From: Streptomyces sp. Mut1 | Lineage (GTDB): Bacteria; Actinomycetota; Actinomycetes; Streptomycetales; Streptomycetaceae | Length of the DNA: 64,000 bases | NCBI RefSeq assembly: GCF_030719295.1 | Contig: NZ_CP120997.1 | Location: 3,786,501 to 3,850,500 of the forward strand | Reading direction: 5' to 3' | In this document: piece by piece, positions 37,097-47,124 of the stretch | How the letters are laid out: the number at the start of each line of letters is the position of its first letter | Numbering within the stretch: position 1 is the first letter of the stretch | Program-made: the position numbers and the translations under genes | Notes under the pieces: generated by a model | What the model saw: the letters and a program-made list of their open reading frames with translations, nothing else | Databases searched by the model: none | Told to the model about the DNA's origin: nothing

Positions 37097-39259
37097 TCAG
37101 CGGCCGAGCCGTCCCCGGACCATGCCGACCATGCCGTTGATCTCTTCGATCCGCATCCTCTTGGCCGCGACGAAGAACACCCCCAGCAGGATGGCCCCAC
37201 CGCAGATCAGCGCGGCCAGCGAACCGAGGGCGCCCTGCCCGAGCACGTGCAGGAGACCGAAGCCCACGGCCGCGGCGACCACGGTGGCGGGAAGGGCGGC
37301 AAGGCACAGCCGGGCGTAGGTGCGGACCACATGGGCACCGTCCAGGTCCCCGCCCAGACGGTTGCGCAGCCGGCGCCAGGCGATCCCGACGCCGACGGCG
37401 TAGGCGAGGCCGTACGAGGCCGCCATGCCGACCACGGCCCACTGGGCGGGCAGCACGGCGTAGCAGAGGGCCGAGGCGGCCGCGTTGACCAGGGCGACGA
37501 TGACGGTGTTGTAGAACGGCGTGCGTGTGTCCTCGTACGCGTAGAACCCTCGCAGCACCACGTACTGCACGGAGTACGGGATCAGTCCGAGGCCGAAGGC
37601 CATCAGGATGAAGCCCATGGAGCGGGCGGCCTCGGGGCCGCTGGACGCGTAGAGCAGGGTGCACATCGGAACGCCCAGGGCGAGGAACGCGAAGGCGACC
37701 GGCACGATGGCCACGGCGGAGTTGCGCAGGCCCTGCGAGATGTCGTCACGGACCGCGCCGGGGTCGTTGTCGTGGGCGGCCCGGGAGATCCGGGGCAGCA
37801 GGGCGGCCATGACCGAGACGGTGATGATCGCCTGCGGCATGCCCCAGATCAGCTGGGCGTTGGAGTAGGCGAGGAAGCCCGCCCCGCTCTTTCCGGACGC
37901 CTTGCCGGCCGAGGTGGCGAGCTGCGTGACGACCAGCACGCCGGCCTGGTTGGCGAAGACGAACAGCACCGTCCACTTGGCGAGCTTGACCGTCTTGCCC
38001 AGCCCGTGGCCCCTCCAGTCGAACCGCGGGCGGAAACGGAATCCGGCCTCGCGCAGGTACGGGATCATGGCCAGCGCCTGGACGACCAGCCCGAGCAGGG
38101 TGCCGATGCCCAGCAGCCGCACGCCCTCCGGCGGGATCGTCTGGACGCCCATGTGGGACTGGTGCGAGGTGCCGTAGACCCAGATGAACATGCCGAAGGT
38201 GAAGATCATGACGATGTTGTTGAGGACCGGGGTCCACATCATCGCGCCGAACTTGCCGCGGGCGTTGAGGATCTGGCCCATCACGACGTGCACACCCATG
38301 AAGAAGATGGTGGGGAGGCAGTAGCGGGCGAACGTGGTGGCGACGTTGTTGGCCGCCGGGTCGTCGGCGATCGTCGACGACATCAGCCGGATGAGCCAGG
38401 GCGCGGCGAAGACCACCACGGCGACGATCAGGCCGAGGGCGACCATCACCAGGGTCAGCAGCCGGTTCGCATAGGCCTCGCCGCCGTCCTCGTCGTCCTT
38501 CATGGAGCGGACGAGCTGGGGGACGAAGACGGAGTTCAGGCCACCGCCCACGGTGAGGATGTAGATCATCGTGGGCAGCGTGTAGGCGATGGTGAAGCTG
38601 TCACCGAGCAGGGCCGCGCCGAGTGCCGCGGTGATCACGAGACTGCGGACGAAGCCGGTGAGGCGCGAGACGAGTGTGCCCGCCGCCATCACCGCGCTGG
38701 ACTTCAGCAGGCTGGAGGCACGGCCGCCGGAGCTGGGGGGCGCGGGAGCGGGGGCGGGCTCGGGCTGTGCGGGCGCCGGAGACGCGGCCGGGCCCGAGGG
38801 CCCCTCCTGGTCCCGGAAGAGATGAGCGAAGGCGTCGGGCTCCTCGCGGTTCGTGGAGGCCTGGGTGACCAGATCGTCCACGCCGACGAACTGGGTCGTC
38901 GCCGCGTTGTCCCCGTACGGGAGGTGACGTGAGGGTCCGTCGGGCTCGGGCGGCGGTGTCTGCGCCCAGATGCGGGGGTCGGGGGCGTACGGGGACGCCG
39001 GCGGCTGCTGGTAGAGCGGCTGCGGCTGCTGGTAGGTACCGGGGGGTGGCGGCGGGTGGGCGGCGCGGTCGTACAACGCCTCGTCCACCGGGTCCTGGGC
39101 GGCGAGATCCTGGGACCGGTAGGGGTCGTAGTCGTACGCGGCCTGCAGATACGGGTCCGGCGCCGGTTCCTGCTCCGGCCCAGGGGGCACCGGAGGGCCC
39201 CCGGAGTACCCGGCCCCGCCCGTACCCTGACCGCGGTCACCGTCGTACGGCGCGTTCAT
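37097..39259 (-). CDS. murJ: Lipid II flippase MurJ (MviN family)
   Basis: 720 residues. The first ~195 form a Pro/Gln/Tyr-rich cytoplasmic extension. The MATE-like MOP transporter core then starts with LLKSSAVMAAGTLVSRLTGFVRSLVI, the hallmark MurJ start, and includes GGGLNSVFVPQLVRSM and YCLPTIFFMGVHVVMGQILNARGKFG. Fourteen hydrophobic helices can be traced. It moves lipid-linked peptidoglycan precursor across the membrane. It lies about 130 bases upstream of the pseudokinase gene on the same strand, so co-expression is likely. Confidence 0.95.
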   Translation of the reverse strand: MNAPYDGDRGQGTGGAGYSGGPPVPPGPEQEPAPDPYLQAAYDYDPYRSQDLAAQDPVDEALYDRAAHPPPPPGTYQQPQPLYQQPPASPYAPDPRIWAQTPPPEPDGPSRHLPYGDNAATTQFVGVDDLVTQASTNREEPDAFAHLFRDQEGPSGPAASPAPAQPEPAPAPAPPSSGGRASSLLKSSAVMAAGTLVSRLTGFVRSLVITAALGAALLGDSFTIAYTLPTMIYILTVGGGLNSVFVPQLVRSMKDDEDGGEAYANRLLTLVMVALGLIVAVVVFAAPWLIRLMSSTIADDPAANNVATTFARYCLPTIFFMGVHVVMGQILNARGKFGAMMWTPVLNNIVMIFTFGMFIWVYGTSHQSHMGVQTIPPEGVRLLGIGTLLGLVVQALAMIPYLREAGFRFRPRFDWRGHGLGKTVKLAKWTVLFVFANQAGVLVVTQLATSAGKASGKSGAGFLAYSNAQLIWGMPQAIITVSVMAALLPRISRAAHDNDPGAVRDDISQGLRNSAVAIVPVAFAFLALGVPMCTLLYASSGPEAARSMGFILMAFGLGLIPYSVQYVVLRGFYAYEDTRTPFYNTVIVALVNAAASALCYAVLPAQWAVVGMAASYGLAYAVGVGIAWRRLRNRLGGDLDGAHVVRTYARLCLAALPATVVAAAVGFGLLHVLGQGALGSLAALICGGAILLGVFFVAAKRMRIEEINGMVGMVRGRLGR

Positions 39260-39308
39260 CGAAACCCCACCTCATCGTCCCCGGCCGACCGGCCACGACA
39301 GACATCGC

Positions 39309-41606
39309 TCAACGGTCCACTTTCTCACCCGTGCCCGACGGCTCCGTGCTTTCGGGACCGGTGTCCGGCGTCGGGTCACTCGGCTGCTCGGGTTCACTGC
39401 CGCCGTCGCCCGACGCGCCGCCCGCGTTGGCGCGCTTGCGATGTGCATACATCCTGATGCCGGCGAGGACCAGCAGCAGCAGCCCGCCGGCGATCACCAG
39501 AAGCACCGTCGGCGTGATCTCGGAGACCTTCACGGTGAAGGCCATCTCCGGGCCGTACGGTGTTCCGTCCTCCGTGTAGAGCTGGGCCGTCATCTGGACC
39601 TGGCCGTTGATGTTGGCCGCCGCGTCGAATTTCACCGACTGGCTGTGCCCGGCGCCGATCTGGATGGGCTGCTCCGCCACACTCCCGCCGTCGTTCAGCT
39701 TGAGCCGGGTCCTGTTGTCCGACTTCAGCCGCAGCACCAGGTGATCGACATCCTGCAGCAGCCTGTTCTGCACGGTCACGGGGATCGTGGCGCTGCGTCC
39801 GGACAGCGTGATGTCCGACTTCGAGACGAGCTGGACCTCGCCGATGAGTCCCTGCAGATAGTCGCGTACGGAATCCCGGTACTGCTGGGCCTCCAGGGGC
39901 CTGCCTCGCCACGACGTCGACATGGACCGGTTGACCGCGTTGCCGAAGGGGGTGACCACCCGCTCGGGGTGGGTGAGGATGACCTGGAAGTTGTCCAGCG
40001 AGGACTGGATGGACTTGATGTCCTGGAAGGCCTGGGTGGGCAGCTCCTGGCCGCGCAGCTTCTTGGGGTACTGGGAGGCCGGCGGTACCTCGGTGGTCGC
40101 GTCCGCGTCGGGCTTCGTCGCGGACGCCTGGATCAGTCCCTGCGGCTCGGTCCAGCGGTCGTCGTCCAGCGTGTGCAGGGCGCGCGCCATCGACTGGGCC
40201 TGGGCGACCGTCGGCATGCGCTGGGGCGCGACGACGACGGTGCGGTCCTTGTCCGTGTCCTGCTCGGCCAGGGCGAGGGTGAGGGCGAGGAACTTCTGCA
40301 CGGCGAGCGTGGAGTTCCCCGCGTTGCCCATGTCGCCCTGGAAGGCTGTGGAGAGCCTGGCGTCCGCGACCACCGCCGTGGTGCCGCCGCCGATCGGGCG
40401 GGCCGCTGAGGGCGTGTACGACAGGTTCCCGGTCTCTTCGAGGCTGTCGCTGCGGGCGATCACGTAGTGGGCCCCTGCCGAGGTGGCGACATCCACGATG
40501 GAGGGGTCCACCGCGCCGTCCACCGGCCAGGCGAAGTCCGTCGACGGCTTCAGGTGGAGGATCGTCTCCACCGTCATCCCGGCGACTTCGCTGGCTGTCT
40601 GAAGGTGGCTGAGGGTGCCCGAGACGTTCTTGCCGCGGTGGGCGATGGACGCCAGATCCGGGTCGCCGAACGGCAGGGCCACGACCTTGCCCTCCGACAC
40701 GGCGGCCTCCAGCGAAGTGAGCCATTTCTTGGCCACCTCCTGGTTCGTCCCCGCGACCGTGGTGTCACCCGACCTGACCCGGTAGGGCTTGGTCATCGCG
40801 TCGACGCCGGCCAGCAGATCCGGGTCGATGACCCAGGTCACCGGCAGCTGCCTGCCCAGGGACACCATCTGTTCGAGGCGGCCGCCCGGTGCGATCTCGG
40901 CAGCCAGGTCGTCGTCGGCGAACACCGGGGTCTGCTGCTCGTCGGAGCCGGTCTCCGCGGTGAGGTGTGCCGAAGCGATCAGCGGCCACAGGTAGCTGAT
41001 CCCGAGCTTGGAGTCGCGGTCCCCGTCCTGCCAGGGCAGGAAGGTCCGCTTGATACCGAGCACCTGGTCGTAAACGGTGTGCGAGGTGCGGCCCGTCAGC
41101 GAGACACCCAGCTGATAGACCCCGTCGGCGCCGAGGCCCAGCTTGCTGACCGGTACCGACAACGTGAAGTCCTGGCTGATGCCCGAACGAAGCTTGTTGA
41201 TCTCGACCGTGTACTTGCCCCCGATCGGATAGGGGTCGGTACCAGGCAGATATCCGGTGCGACGGGCGGCCGTGTCGATGGCGGACCTGCTGTAGAGCCG
41301 GGGCCCCACGCGCAGGTCGACCTGGCCGTGGGTGACCGTCTCCTTGCCCTTGTTGGTCAGGGTGCCGGAGATCGTCAGCGTGTCCCCCTTCACGGGGGCG
41401 CTGGGGGTGACCTCGTCCAGCGACACCGCGACGGTGCTGGAGCCGGACGGAGCTTTCGCCGTGCCGCCGGCCTGCGCCTCCGGGGCGGACACCCCGACCA
41501 GCAGAGCGGCGACGAGCGGAGCCCCGGCGAGCACCGCGGCTGTGCGCCGCAGCCACCGGCGGGCAGGAGAGGGACTCATCCCCTGGATGTCTGCCGCCTC
41601 GGCCAC
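39309..41606 (-). CDS. DUF6049 family secreted/membrane protein
   Basis: 765 residues from GTG at 41606 (GAGGGA nine bases upstream); an ATG nine codons later (MSPSPARRW) is an alternative. A signal peptide (RRTAAVLAGAPLVAALLVGVSA) is followed by a very long extracellular part with Ig-like strands at both ends. A central region resembles polysaccharide-deacetylase-like folds (TWVIDPDLLAGVDAM, HYVIARSDSL). A C-terminal transmembrane helix (TVLLVIAGGLLLLVLAGIRM) and a charged tail close it. The family is conserved next to murJ in Streptomyces; its function is unknown, but the location suggests the envelope. Confidence 0.8.
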   Translation of the reverse strand: MAEAADIQGMSPSPARRWLRRTAAVLAGAPLVAALLVGVSAPEAQAGGTAKAPSGSSTVAVSLDEVTPSAPVKGDTLTISGTLTNKGKETVTHGQVDLRVGPRLYSRSAIDTAARRTGYLPGTDPYPIGGKYTVEINKLRSGISQDFTLSVPVSKLGLGADGVYQLGVSLTGRTSHTVYDQVLGIKRTFLPWQDGDRDSKLGISYLWPLIASAHLTAETGSDEQQTPVFADDDLAAEIAPGGRLEQMVSLGRQLPVTWVIDPDLLAGVDAMTKPYRVRSGDTTVAGTNQEVAKKWLTSLEAAVSEGKVVALPFGDPDLASIAHRGKNVSGTLSHLQTASEVAGMTVETILHLKPSTDFAWPVDGAVDPSIVDVATSAGAHYVIARSDSLEETGNLSYTPSAARPIGGGTTAVVADARLSTAFQGDMGNAGNSTLAVQKFLALTLALAEQDTDKDRTVVVAPQRMPTVAQAQSMARALHTLDDDRWTEPQGLIQASATKPDADATTEVPPASQYPKKLRGQELPTQAFQDIKSIQSSLDNFQVILTHPERVVTPFGNAVNRSMSTSWRGRPLEAQQYRDSVRDYLQGLIGEVQLVSKSDITLSGRSATIPVTVQNRLLQDVDHLVLRLKSDNRTRLKLNDGGSVAEQPIQIGAGHSQSVKFDAAANINGQVQMTAQLYTEDGTPYGPEMAFTVKVSEITPTVLLVIAGGLLLLVLAGIRMYAHRKRANAGGASGDGGSEPEQPSDPTPDTGPESTEPSGTGEKVDR

Positions 41607-41787
41607 GCGTATCCGTCCCTCGTCATCGTCAACTGCTGCTGATCGTCGTCCGTTGCTGCGTCCCCGCATGGTAACGAGATGCGTGGGGGCCAAGTGCCGG
41701 GGAGTGCGCTGCATGATCGGGAGAGTCTCGCAGGGCGAAGGAAACGCATGACGCCCGGACGGGCAGGGGCACGTACCCTTTTCTGTT

Positions 41788-43230
41788 GTGCCGAACGCCA
41801 ATGAAGACAACTCCAGCGCCCTGACCCAGGTGCAGCACCGCGCAGTCAGTGAACTGCTACGGGTCTCCCCGGTCGCCGACGATCTCGCCCGCCGATTCAA
41901 GGATGCCGGATTCAGTCTCGCACTGGTCGGCGGCTCGGTCCGTGACGCACTCCTCGGCAGGCTCGGGAACGATCTGGACTTCACCACCGACGCCCGCCCC
42001 GAGGACGTGCTGAAGATCGTCAGGCCGTGGGCCGACTCCGTGTGGGAGGTCGGAATCGCTTTCGGCACGGTGGGGGCGCAGAAGAGCGGCTACCAGATCG
42101 AAGTCACGACATATCGGTCCGAGGCGTACGACAGGACCTCCCGCAAGCCCGAGGTGTCCTACGGCGACTCCATCGAGGACGACCTCGTGCGGCGCGACTT
42201 CACGGTCAACGCCATGGCTGTCGCGCTGCCGGAGAAGGACTTCATCGATCCCCACGGCGGTCTCCAGGACCTCGCCGAGCGGGCGCTGCGGACCCCCGGG
42301 ACGCCCGAGGCGTCTTTCTCCGACGACCCGTTGCGCATGCTGCGTGCCGCGCGGTTCGCCGCCCAGCTCGACTTCGAGGTCGCACCCGAGGTCGTCACCG
42401 CCATGACGGAGATGGCGGGCCGGATCGAGATCGTCTCCGCCGAGAGGGTGCGCGAAGAGCTCAACAAGCTCCTGCTCTCCTCACATCCCCGCAAGGGGCT
42501 GTCCCTCCTCGTCGAAACGGGCCTCGCCCAGCAGATCCTGCCGGAGCTGCCGGCGCTCCGGCTGGAGAGTGACGAGCATCACCGTCACAAGGACGTGTAC
42601 GAGCACTCCCTGACTGTCCTGGAGCAGGCCATCGATCTGGAGCAGGACGGGCCGGACCTCGTTCTGCGCCTTGCCGCCCTTCTGCACGACATCGGCAAGC
42701 CGAGGACGCGGCGCTTCGAGAAGGACGGGCGGGTCTCCTTCCACCACCACGAGGTGGTGGGCGCCAAGATGGTCAAGAAGCGCATGACCGCGCTCAAGTA
42801 CTCCAATGACATGGTCAAGGAGGTCGCGAAGCTGGTGGAGCTGCATCTGCGCTTCCACGGATACGGCGACGGCGAGTGGACCGACTCTGCGGTGCGGCGC
42901 TATGTGCGGGACGCCGGCCCTCTCCTGGAGCGGCTGCACAAGCTGACCCGCTCGGACTGCACCACCAGGAACAAGCGCAAGGCCGCTGCTCTCTCGCGTA
43001 CGTACGACGCTCTGGAAGAGCGCATCGCCCAGCTCCAGAGCCAGGAGGAGCTGGACGCGATCCGCCCGGACCTGGACGGTAACGAGATCATGCAGATCCT
43101 CGGGGTGGGGCCGGGCCCGGTCATCGGCAAGGCATACGCGTTCCTGCTGGAACTCCGCCTGGAGAACGGCCCCATGGAGCACGACGCGGCCGTCGCGGAG
43201 CTCAAGAAGTGGTGGGACGCGCAGAGCTGA
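41788..43230 (+). CDS. cca: CCA tRNA nucleotidyltransferase
   Basis: 480 residues, GTG start. The class II nucleotidyltransferase head has GGS (residues 48-50) in LVGGSVRDALLGRLGNDLDF, with catalytic D62 and D64. The neck/body contains EDDLVRRDFTVNAMA and DDPLRMLRAARFAAQLDF. An HD phosphohydrolase domain follows (LAALLHDIGKPRTRRF, near residue 300). It adds or repairs the CCA end of tRNAs from CTP and ATP without a template. Two large parS-centred palindromes follow its stop. It is divergent from the DUF6049 gene. Confidence 0.95.
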   Translation: MPNANEDNSSALTQVQHRAVSELLRVSPVADDLARRFKDAGFSLALVGGSVRDALLGRLGNDLDFTTDARPEDVLKIVRPWADSVWEVGIAFGTVGAQKSGYQIEVTTYRSEAYDRTSRKPEVSYGDSIEDDLVRRDFTVNAMAVALPEKDFIDPHGGLQDLAERALRTPGTPEASFSDDPLRMLRAARFAAQLDFEVAPEVVTAMTEMAGRIEIVSAERVREELNKLLLSSHPRKGLSLLVETGLAQQILPELPALRLESDEHHRHKDVYEHSLTVLEQAIDLEQDGPDLVLRLAALLHDIGKPRTRRFEKDGRVSFHHHEVVGAKMVKKRMTALKYSNDMVKEVAKLVELHLRFHGYGDGEWTDSAVRRYVRDAGPLLERLHKLTRSDCTTRNKRKAAALSRTYDALEERIAQLQSQEELDAIRPDLDGNEIMQILGVGPGPVIGKAYAFLLELRLENGPMEHDAAVAELKKWWDAQS

Positions 43231-43253
43231 GGACCCACACCGCTGATGCGGCT

Positions 43254-43297
43254 TGCGGCGGCGCTCATGTTTCACGTGAAACATGAGCGCCGCCGCA
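43254..43297. promoter_or_regulatory. parS: parS site 5 at the centre of a 44-bp perfect palindrome
   Basis: Exact GTTTCACGTGAAAC at 43269-43282, extended by 15 matching bases on each side (outer arms TGCGGCGGCGCTCAT). It starts 24 bases past the cca stop and can fold as a loop-poor hairpin, so it may also terminate cca transcription. Confidence 0.9.
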
Positions 43298-43301
43298 TAC
43301 C

Positions 43302-43337
43302 CCGAGGGCGTTGTTTCACGTGAAACAACGCCCTCGG
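43302..43337. promoter_or_regulatory. parS: parS site 6 at the centre of a 36-bp perfect palindrome
   Basis: Exact GTTTCACGTGAAAC at 43313-43326 with 11-base arms CCGAGGGCGTT on each side. It begins four bases after the previous palindrome, so the two ParB sites are 44 bp apart centre to centre. Confidence 0.9.
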
Positions 43338-43504
43338 TCGGTGTCTGCTCGATACGGGGATCAGTTGGCCGTCCTGAGTGGCGTCAGGCGGAGCACCACG
43401 CTGCTCCGGCTCATACGGCTGCCCGGGGTCTCGGTGTGGGTGACGTGCTTCTCGGCGTCGCAGAGGCCCGTGTCAGTGGTGCGTCCGGCTTCGATGCGGG
43501 CACG

Positions 43505-44773
43505 CTATAGGGCCCTCCCTGTCCGACTCCAACGCGCCAAGCTCGCGGCCGCGGCGGCGTAGAGGACGGCAACGCCGATCACCAGCGCGCCCGACCGCCC
43601 GTCAGGAGGCAGCAGTAGCGCGGCGACTGCGGCAGCCGCGACGAATGCCACGTTGAACAGCACGTCGTAGAGCGAGAAGGCCCTGCCGCGGTAGGCGTCG
43701 TCCACGGCCGTCTGGACCACCGTGTCTGTCGCGATCTTCGCCCCCTGGGTGACGAGTCCGAGGACGAATGCGGCGACGAGCATCGGTGCCGGGGCGAACC
43801 ACAGCCCCAGGGCCGGTACGAGGACCGCGGCCGCCGCCGCGCACACCGCCATCCAGCGGAACCGGCCAAGCCGCCCCGCAGCCCAGGGAGTCAGCACCGC
43901 CGCGGCGAAGAAACCGGCACCGGACACCCCGACCGCCAGGCCGAGCAGCGCCAGCCCGTCGGCCTCGCTGTCCGTCCAGGCATACCGGCAGAGCATCAGG
44001 ACCATGACGGTCAGCGCCCCGTAACAGAAGCGGATCACCGTCATCGCGGCCAGCGCCCGTGAAGCGCTCCGGTGTTCCACCAGATGACGCAGCCCGTCGC
44101 GGAGCCCGGTGGCGGCAGCGGCGAGCGCCACCCGCAGCGGCAGCCGGACGGTGTCGCGGTCCGGCCCCAGGAGGCTCGCGGCAAGGCTCAGCGAAACCAG
44201 TGCGGCGGTGAGGTAGAGCGTCGCCCCCAGGAGCACTACGACGGCATCGGAGTCGGCCAGCAGCAGCCGCACGACGAAGGCCAGTCCACCGCCCGCGGTG
44301 GCCGCGAGGGTGCCCGCGGTCGGCGACAGTGAGTTGGCCAGCACCAGGCGCTCCCGGTCGACAACCCGTGGCAGGACGGCGGAGAGGCCGGCGAGGACGA
44401 AGCGGTTGACCGCGGTGACGCAGAGCGCCGAGGCGTAGAAGAGCCAGTCGGGAGCCGCTCCGATGATCAGGAGCGCGGTGCAGCAGGCGAGGGCGGCACG
44501 CAGCAGATTGCCGTAGAGGAAGACCTGGCGCCGGGGCCAGCGGTCCAGCAGCACACCGGCGAACGGCCCGATGAGCGAGTAGGGCAGAAGGAGTACGGCC
44601 ATCGCGGAGGCGATGGCGCCCGCGGACGCCTGCTTCTCCGGGGAGAAGACCACGTGGGTGGCGAGGGCCACCTGGTAGACGCCGTCGGCCGACTGGGACA
44701 GGATCCGCACGGCCAGCAGGCGGCGGAAGTTCCGTAGGCGCAGTAGTACGCGCAGGTCATGCACGACAGGCAT
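43505..44773 (-). CDS. MFS transporter
   Basis: 422 residues from MPVVHDLRVLLRLRNFRRLL; a GTG five codons upstream is possible and neither start has a clear ribosome binding site. About twelve hydrophobic helices are visible. The loop between helices 2 and 3 reads GVLLDRWPRRQVFLYGN, the major facilitator signature (G-x-x-x-D-R-x-x-R). The resemblance is to the DHA3/enterobactin-exporter-like group. The substrate is unknown. It converges on cca, with the two parS palindromes between them. An in-frame open stretch of 48 codons continues past its TAG but has no start codon of its own. Confidence 0.88.
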   Translation of the reverse strand: MPVVHDLRVLLRLRNFRRLLAVRILSQSADGVYQVALATHVVFSPEKQASAGAIASAMAVLLLPYSLIGPFAGVLLDRWPRRQVFLYGNLLRAALACCTALLIIGAAPDWLFYASALCVTAVNRFVLAGLSAVLPRVVDRERLVLANSLSPTAGTLAATAGGGLAFVVRLLLADSDAVVVLLGATLYLTAALVSLSLAASLLGPDRDTVRLPLRVALAAAATGLRDGLRHLVEHRSASRALAAMTVIRFCYGALTVMVLMLCRYAWTDSEADGLALLGLAVGVSGAGFFAAAVLTPWAAGRLGRFRWMAVCAAAAAVLVPALGLWFAPAPMLVAAFVLGLVTQGAKIATDTVVQTAVDDAYRGRAFSLYDVLFNVAFVAAAAVAALLLPPDGRSGALVIGVAVLYAAAAASLARWSRTGRAL

Positions 44774-44887
44774 GGGAGCAAGGGTCACATATGCCGAGGG
44801 TCCCCGGGCGGATTGCCCGGGGACCCTCAACGACGCGGCAGCCGAGGAACGTTGCCGCACCTCACCTGCCCAACCGAATCACGTGAT

Positions 44888-45970
44888 TCAGTTGGAGACC
44901 TCACCGCGGATGAACTTCTCGACGTTCTCACGGGCCTCGTCGTCGAAGTACTGAACCGGCGGGGACTTCATGAAGTACGACGATGCCGAGAGGATGGGGC
45001 CACCGATGCCGCGGTCCTTGGCGATCTTCGCGGCACGGACGGCGTCGATGATGACACCGGCCGAGTTCGGGGAGTCCCAGACCTCCAGCTTGTACTCCAG
45101 GTTCAGCGGGACGTCACCGAAGGCGCGGCCCTCAAGGCGCACGTACGCCCACTTGCGGTCGTCCAGCCAGGCCACGTAGTCCGACGGGCCGATGTGGACG
45201 TTGTCCGCACCGAGCTCGCGGTCACGGATCTGCGAGGTGACGGCCTGCGTCTTGGAGATTTTCTTGGACTCCAGGCGCTCCCGCTCGAGCATGTTCTTGA
45301 AGTCCATGTTGCCGCCGACGTTCAGCTGCATCGTGCGGTCCAGGATGACGCCCCGGTCCTCGAAGAGCTTCGCCATCACGCGGTGCGTGATGGTGGCGCC
45401 GACCTGCGACTTGATGTCGTCGCCGACGATCGGGACACCGGCCTCGGTGAACTTGTCCGCCCACTCCTTGGTGCCGGCGATGAAGACCGGGAGGGCGTTG
45501 ACGAACGCGACCTTGGCGTCGATGGCGCACTGGGCGTAGAACTTCGCAGCGACCTCGGAACCCACGGGGAGGTAGCAGACGAGGACGTCGACCTTGCGGT
45601 CCTTGAGGATCTGGACGATGTCGACCGGGGTCTCGTCGGACTCCTCGATGGTCTCGCGGTAGTACTTGCCCAGGCCGTCGTGGGTGTGGCCGCGCTGGAC
45701 GGTGATGCCGGCGTTCGGCACGTCGCAGAGCTTGATGGTGTTGTTCTCGCTTGCGCCGATGGCGTCCGAGAGGTCGAGGCCGACCTTCTTCGCGTCGACG
45801 TCGAAGGCGGCGACGAACTCGACGTCCCGCACGTGGTAGTCGCCGAACTGGACGTGCATCAGACCGGGCACCTTGCCGGCCGGATCGGCGTCCTTGTAGT
45901 ACTCGACGCCCTGGACCAGCGAGGCGGCGCAGTTGCCCACGCCGACGATGGCTACGCGAACCGAACCCAT
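44888..45970 (-). CDS. ino1: Inositol-3-phosphate synthase
   Basis: 360 residues, ATG start with GGAG eight bases upstream. NAD-binding [13 protein letters not shown] (residues 9-21); the family core [30 protein letters not shown] and [13 protein letters not shown]; lysines in [10 protein letters not shown]. It converts glucose-6-phosphate to myo-inositol-1-phosphate, the first step to phosphatidylinositol and mycothiol in actinomycetes. It lies downstream of the PadR gene on the same strand with a 62-base gap, so it may be co-transcribed with or controlled by that regulator. Confidence 0.95.
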   Translation of the reverse strand: MGSVRVAIVGVGNCAASLVQGVEYYKDADPAGKVPGLMHVQFGDYHVRDVEFVAAFDVDAKKVGLDLSDAIGASENNTIKLCDVPNAGITVQRGHTHDGLGKYYRETIEESDETPVDIVQILKDRKVDVLVCYLPVGSEVAAKFYAQCAIDAKVAFVNALPVFIAGTKEWADKFTEAGVPIVGDDIKSQVGATITHRVMAKLFEDRGVILDRTMQLNVGGNMDFKNMLERERLESKKISKTQAVTSQIRDRELGADNVHIGPSDYVAWLDDRKWAYVRLEGRAFGDVPLNLEYKLEVWDSPNSAGVIIDAVRAAKIAKDRGIGGPILSASSYFMKSPPVQYFDDEARENVEKFIRGEVSN

Positions 45971-46032
45971 TCCGGTTGCTCCCTGTGTGTAATGGATGTT
46001 TCTGATGAGCTCTCCGCGGATCTGCGGTGAGC

Positions 46033-46737
46033 TCACTTGGCGGTGTCGCCGGACGGATCCGGCGGGTTGTTCCCCCGCCGGGGCAGGCCGTCCGGCTCTC
46101 CTGCAGTGTTCTGCTGAGCTGAGCCCTCGGGCGAGGATCGTCGCTGATCCCGTCCCGACCGCTCGCTCTCGATGAGCTCGTTCAGCCAGCGCACTTCGCG
46201 CTCCACGGACTCCATGCCGTGTCGCTGCAGCTCAAGTGTGTAGTCGTCGAGACGCTCGCGGGTGCGGGCCAGAGAGGCGCTCATCTTCTCCAGGCGCTCC
46301 TCCAGCCGGCTGCGTCGGCCTTCCAGCACCCGCATCCGCACCTCGTGCTCCGTCTGTCCGAAGAAGGCGAAACGAGCCGCGAAGTGCTCGTCCTCCCAGG
46401 AGTCGGGGCCGGTGTGCGAGAGCAGTTCCTCGAAGTGCTCCTTACCTTCCGCCGTCAACCGGTAGACGATCTTGGCGCGGCGCCCCGTAAGGGACGAGGC
46501 AGGAGCGACGGCCCGGCCGGAACCGGGTGCCGCTTCTGCCGGAGCGTTCCCCGGCTCCTCGATCAACCAGCCGTTGGCGACCAGCGTCTTGAGGCAGGGG
46601 TAGAGAGTTCCGTAGCTGAAGGCACGGAAGATCCCCAACGAGGTGTTGAGGCGTTTGCGCAGCTCATAGCCGTGCATCGGGGATTCGCGGAGCAGTCCGA
46701 GGACAGCGAACTCAAGGATGCCGGAGCGTCTGCTCAA
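46033..46737 (-). CDS. PadR family transcriptional regulator
   Basis: 234 residues. The TTG start is chosen for its GGAGGAGG ribosome site and because the product then begins [29 protein letters not shown], the PadR winged-helix. The wing region is [22 protein letters not shown]. The C-terminal half is a long coiled-coil dimerisation domain ([20 protein letters not shown]) and a disordered tail. A perfect palindrome in its upstream region (46798-46820) is a likely autoregulatory operator. Targets probably include the adjacent ino1; the ligand is unknown. Confidence 0.9.
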   Translation of the reverse strand: MSRRSGILEFAVLGLLRESPMHGYELRKRLNTSLGIFRAFSYGTLYPCLKTLVANGWLIEEPGNAPAEAAPGSGRAVAPASSLTGRRAKIVYRLTAEGKEHFEELLSHTGPDSWEDEHFAARFAFFGQTEHEVRMRVLEGRRSRLEERLEKMSASLARTRERLDDYTLELQRHGMESVEREVRWLNELIESERSGRDQRRSSPEGSAQQNTAGEPDGLPRRGNNPPDPSGDTAK

Positions 46738-47124
46738 CCTCGCCTCCTCCTTCTCCGAGTGCTCTCGCGGTCCCTGTGCCGAGTCGATGTACCGAGCTGA
46801 TGTATCGACTCGATACATCAGCACGATAGATCGGACTGCTCGTCGCGACAAGGGGAGCCTCAGTGAGCGGCGTCACATCACTAATTCGTAGGAACCGACT
46901 TGCGTTGTTTGGGGTGAAGTTCGGTCCTAGAAGGGTTTTGACCGTGCGTAGTCTGTGCGGCATGCAGACCACCGGGAACCGCGAGACGCGCGGGCGCGTC
47001 AGTGCTCGCGGGCCAGCCGGATGCACTGCGGGCAAGCCTTTCGCCGGGCTGGTCCGTGATTTCGGGGGACCGGATCTCACCTGCCGCTTCCAGGCGTTTC
47101 GCCTGCCCGAGGAGTAGTCGTTCG
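46738..47124. other. Divergent region between the PadR gene and the PBP gene
   Basis: 387 bases. Apart from the PadR-type palindrome at 46798-46820 I see no structured element. It must contain promoters for both divergent genes. Short open frames across it look like chance. Confidence 0.4.
46798..46820. promoter_or_regulatory. PadR-type operator palindrome
   Basis: Perfect 11-bp arms TGATGTATCGA / TCGATACATCA around one central base, 61 bases upstream of the PadR TTG start. ATGTATC-type half sites fit the ATGT-N8-ACAT pattern known for PadR proteins. A further TCGATGTAC half site lies just downstream. Confidence 0.75.

Noticed and set aside
43361..43504. 48-codon open stretch in frame after the MFS stop codon
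   Set aside because: No start codon near its beginning and no recognisable motif. Probably chance, though read-through cannot be excluded.
46863..47117. 84-codon open frame between the PadR and PBP genes
   Set aside because: It crosses the expected promoter region, lacks a convincing ribosome site and resembles no family.
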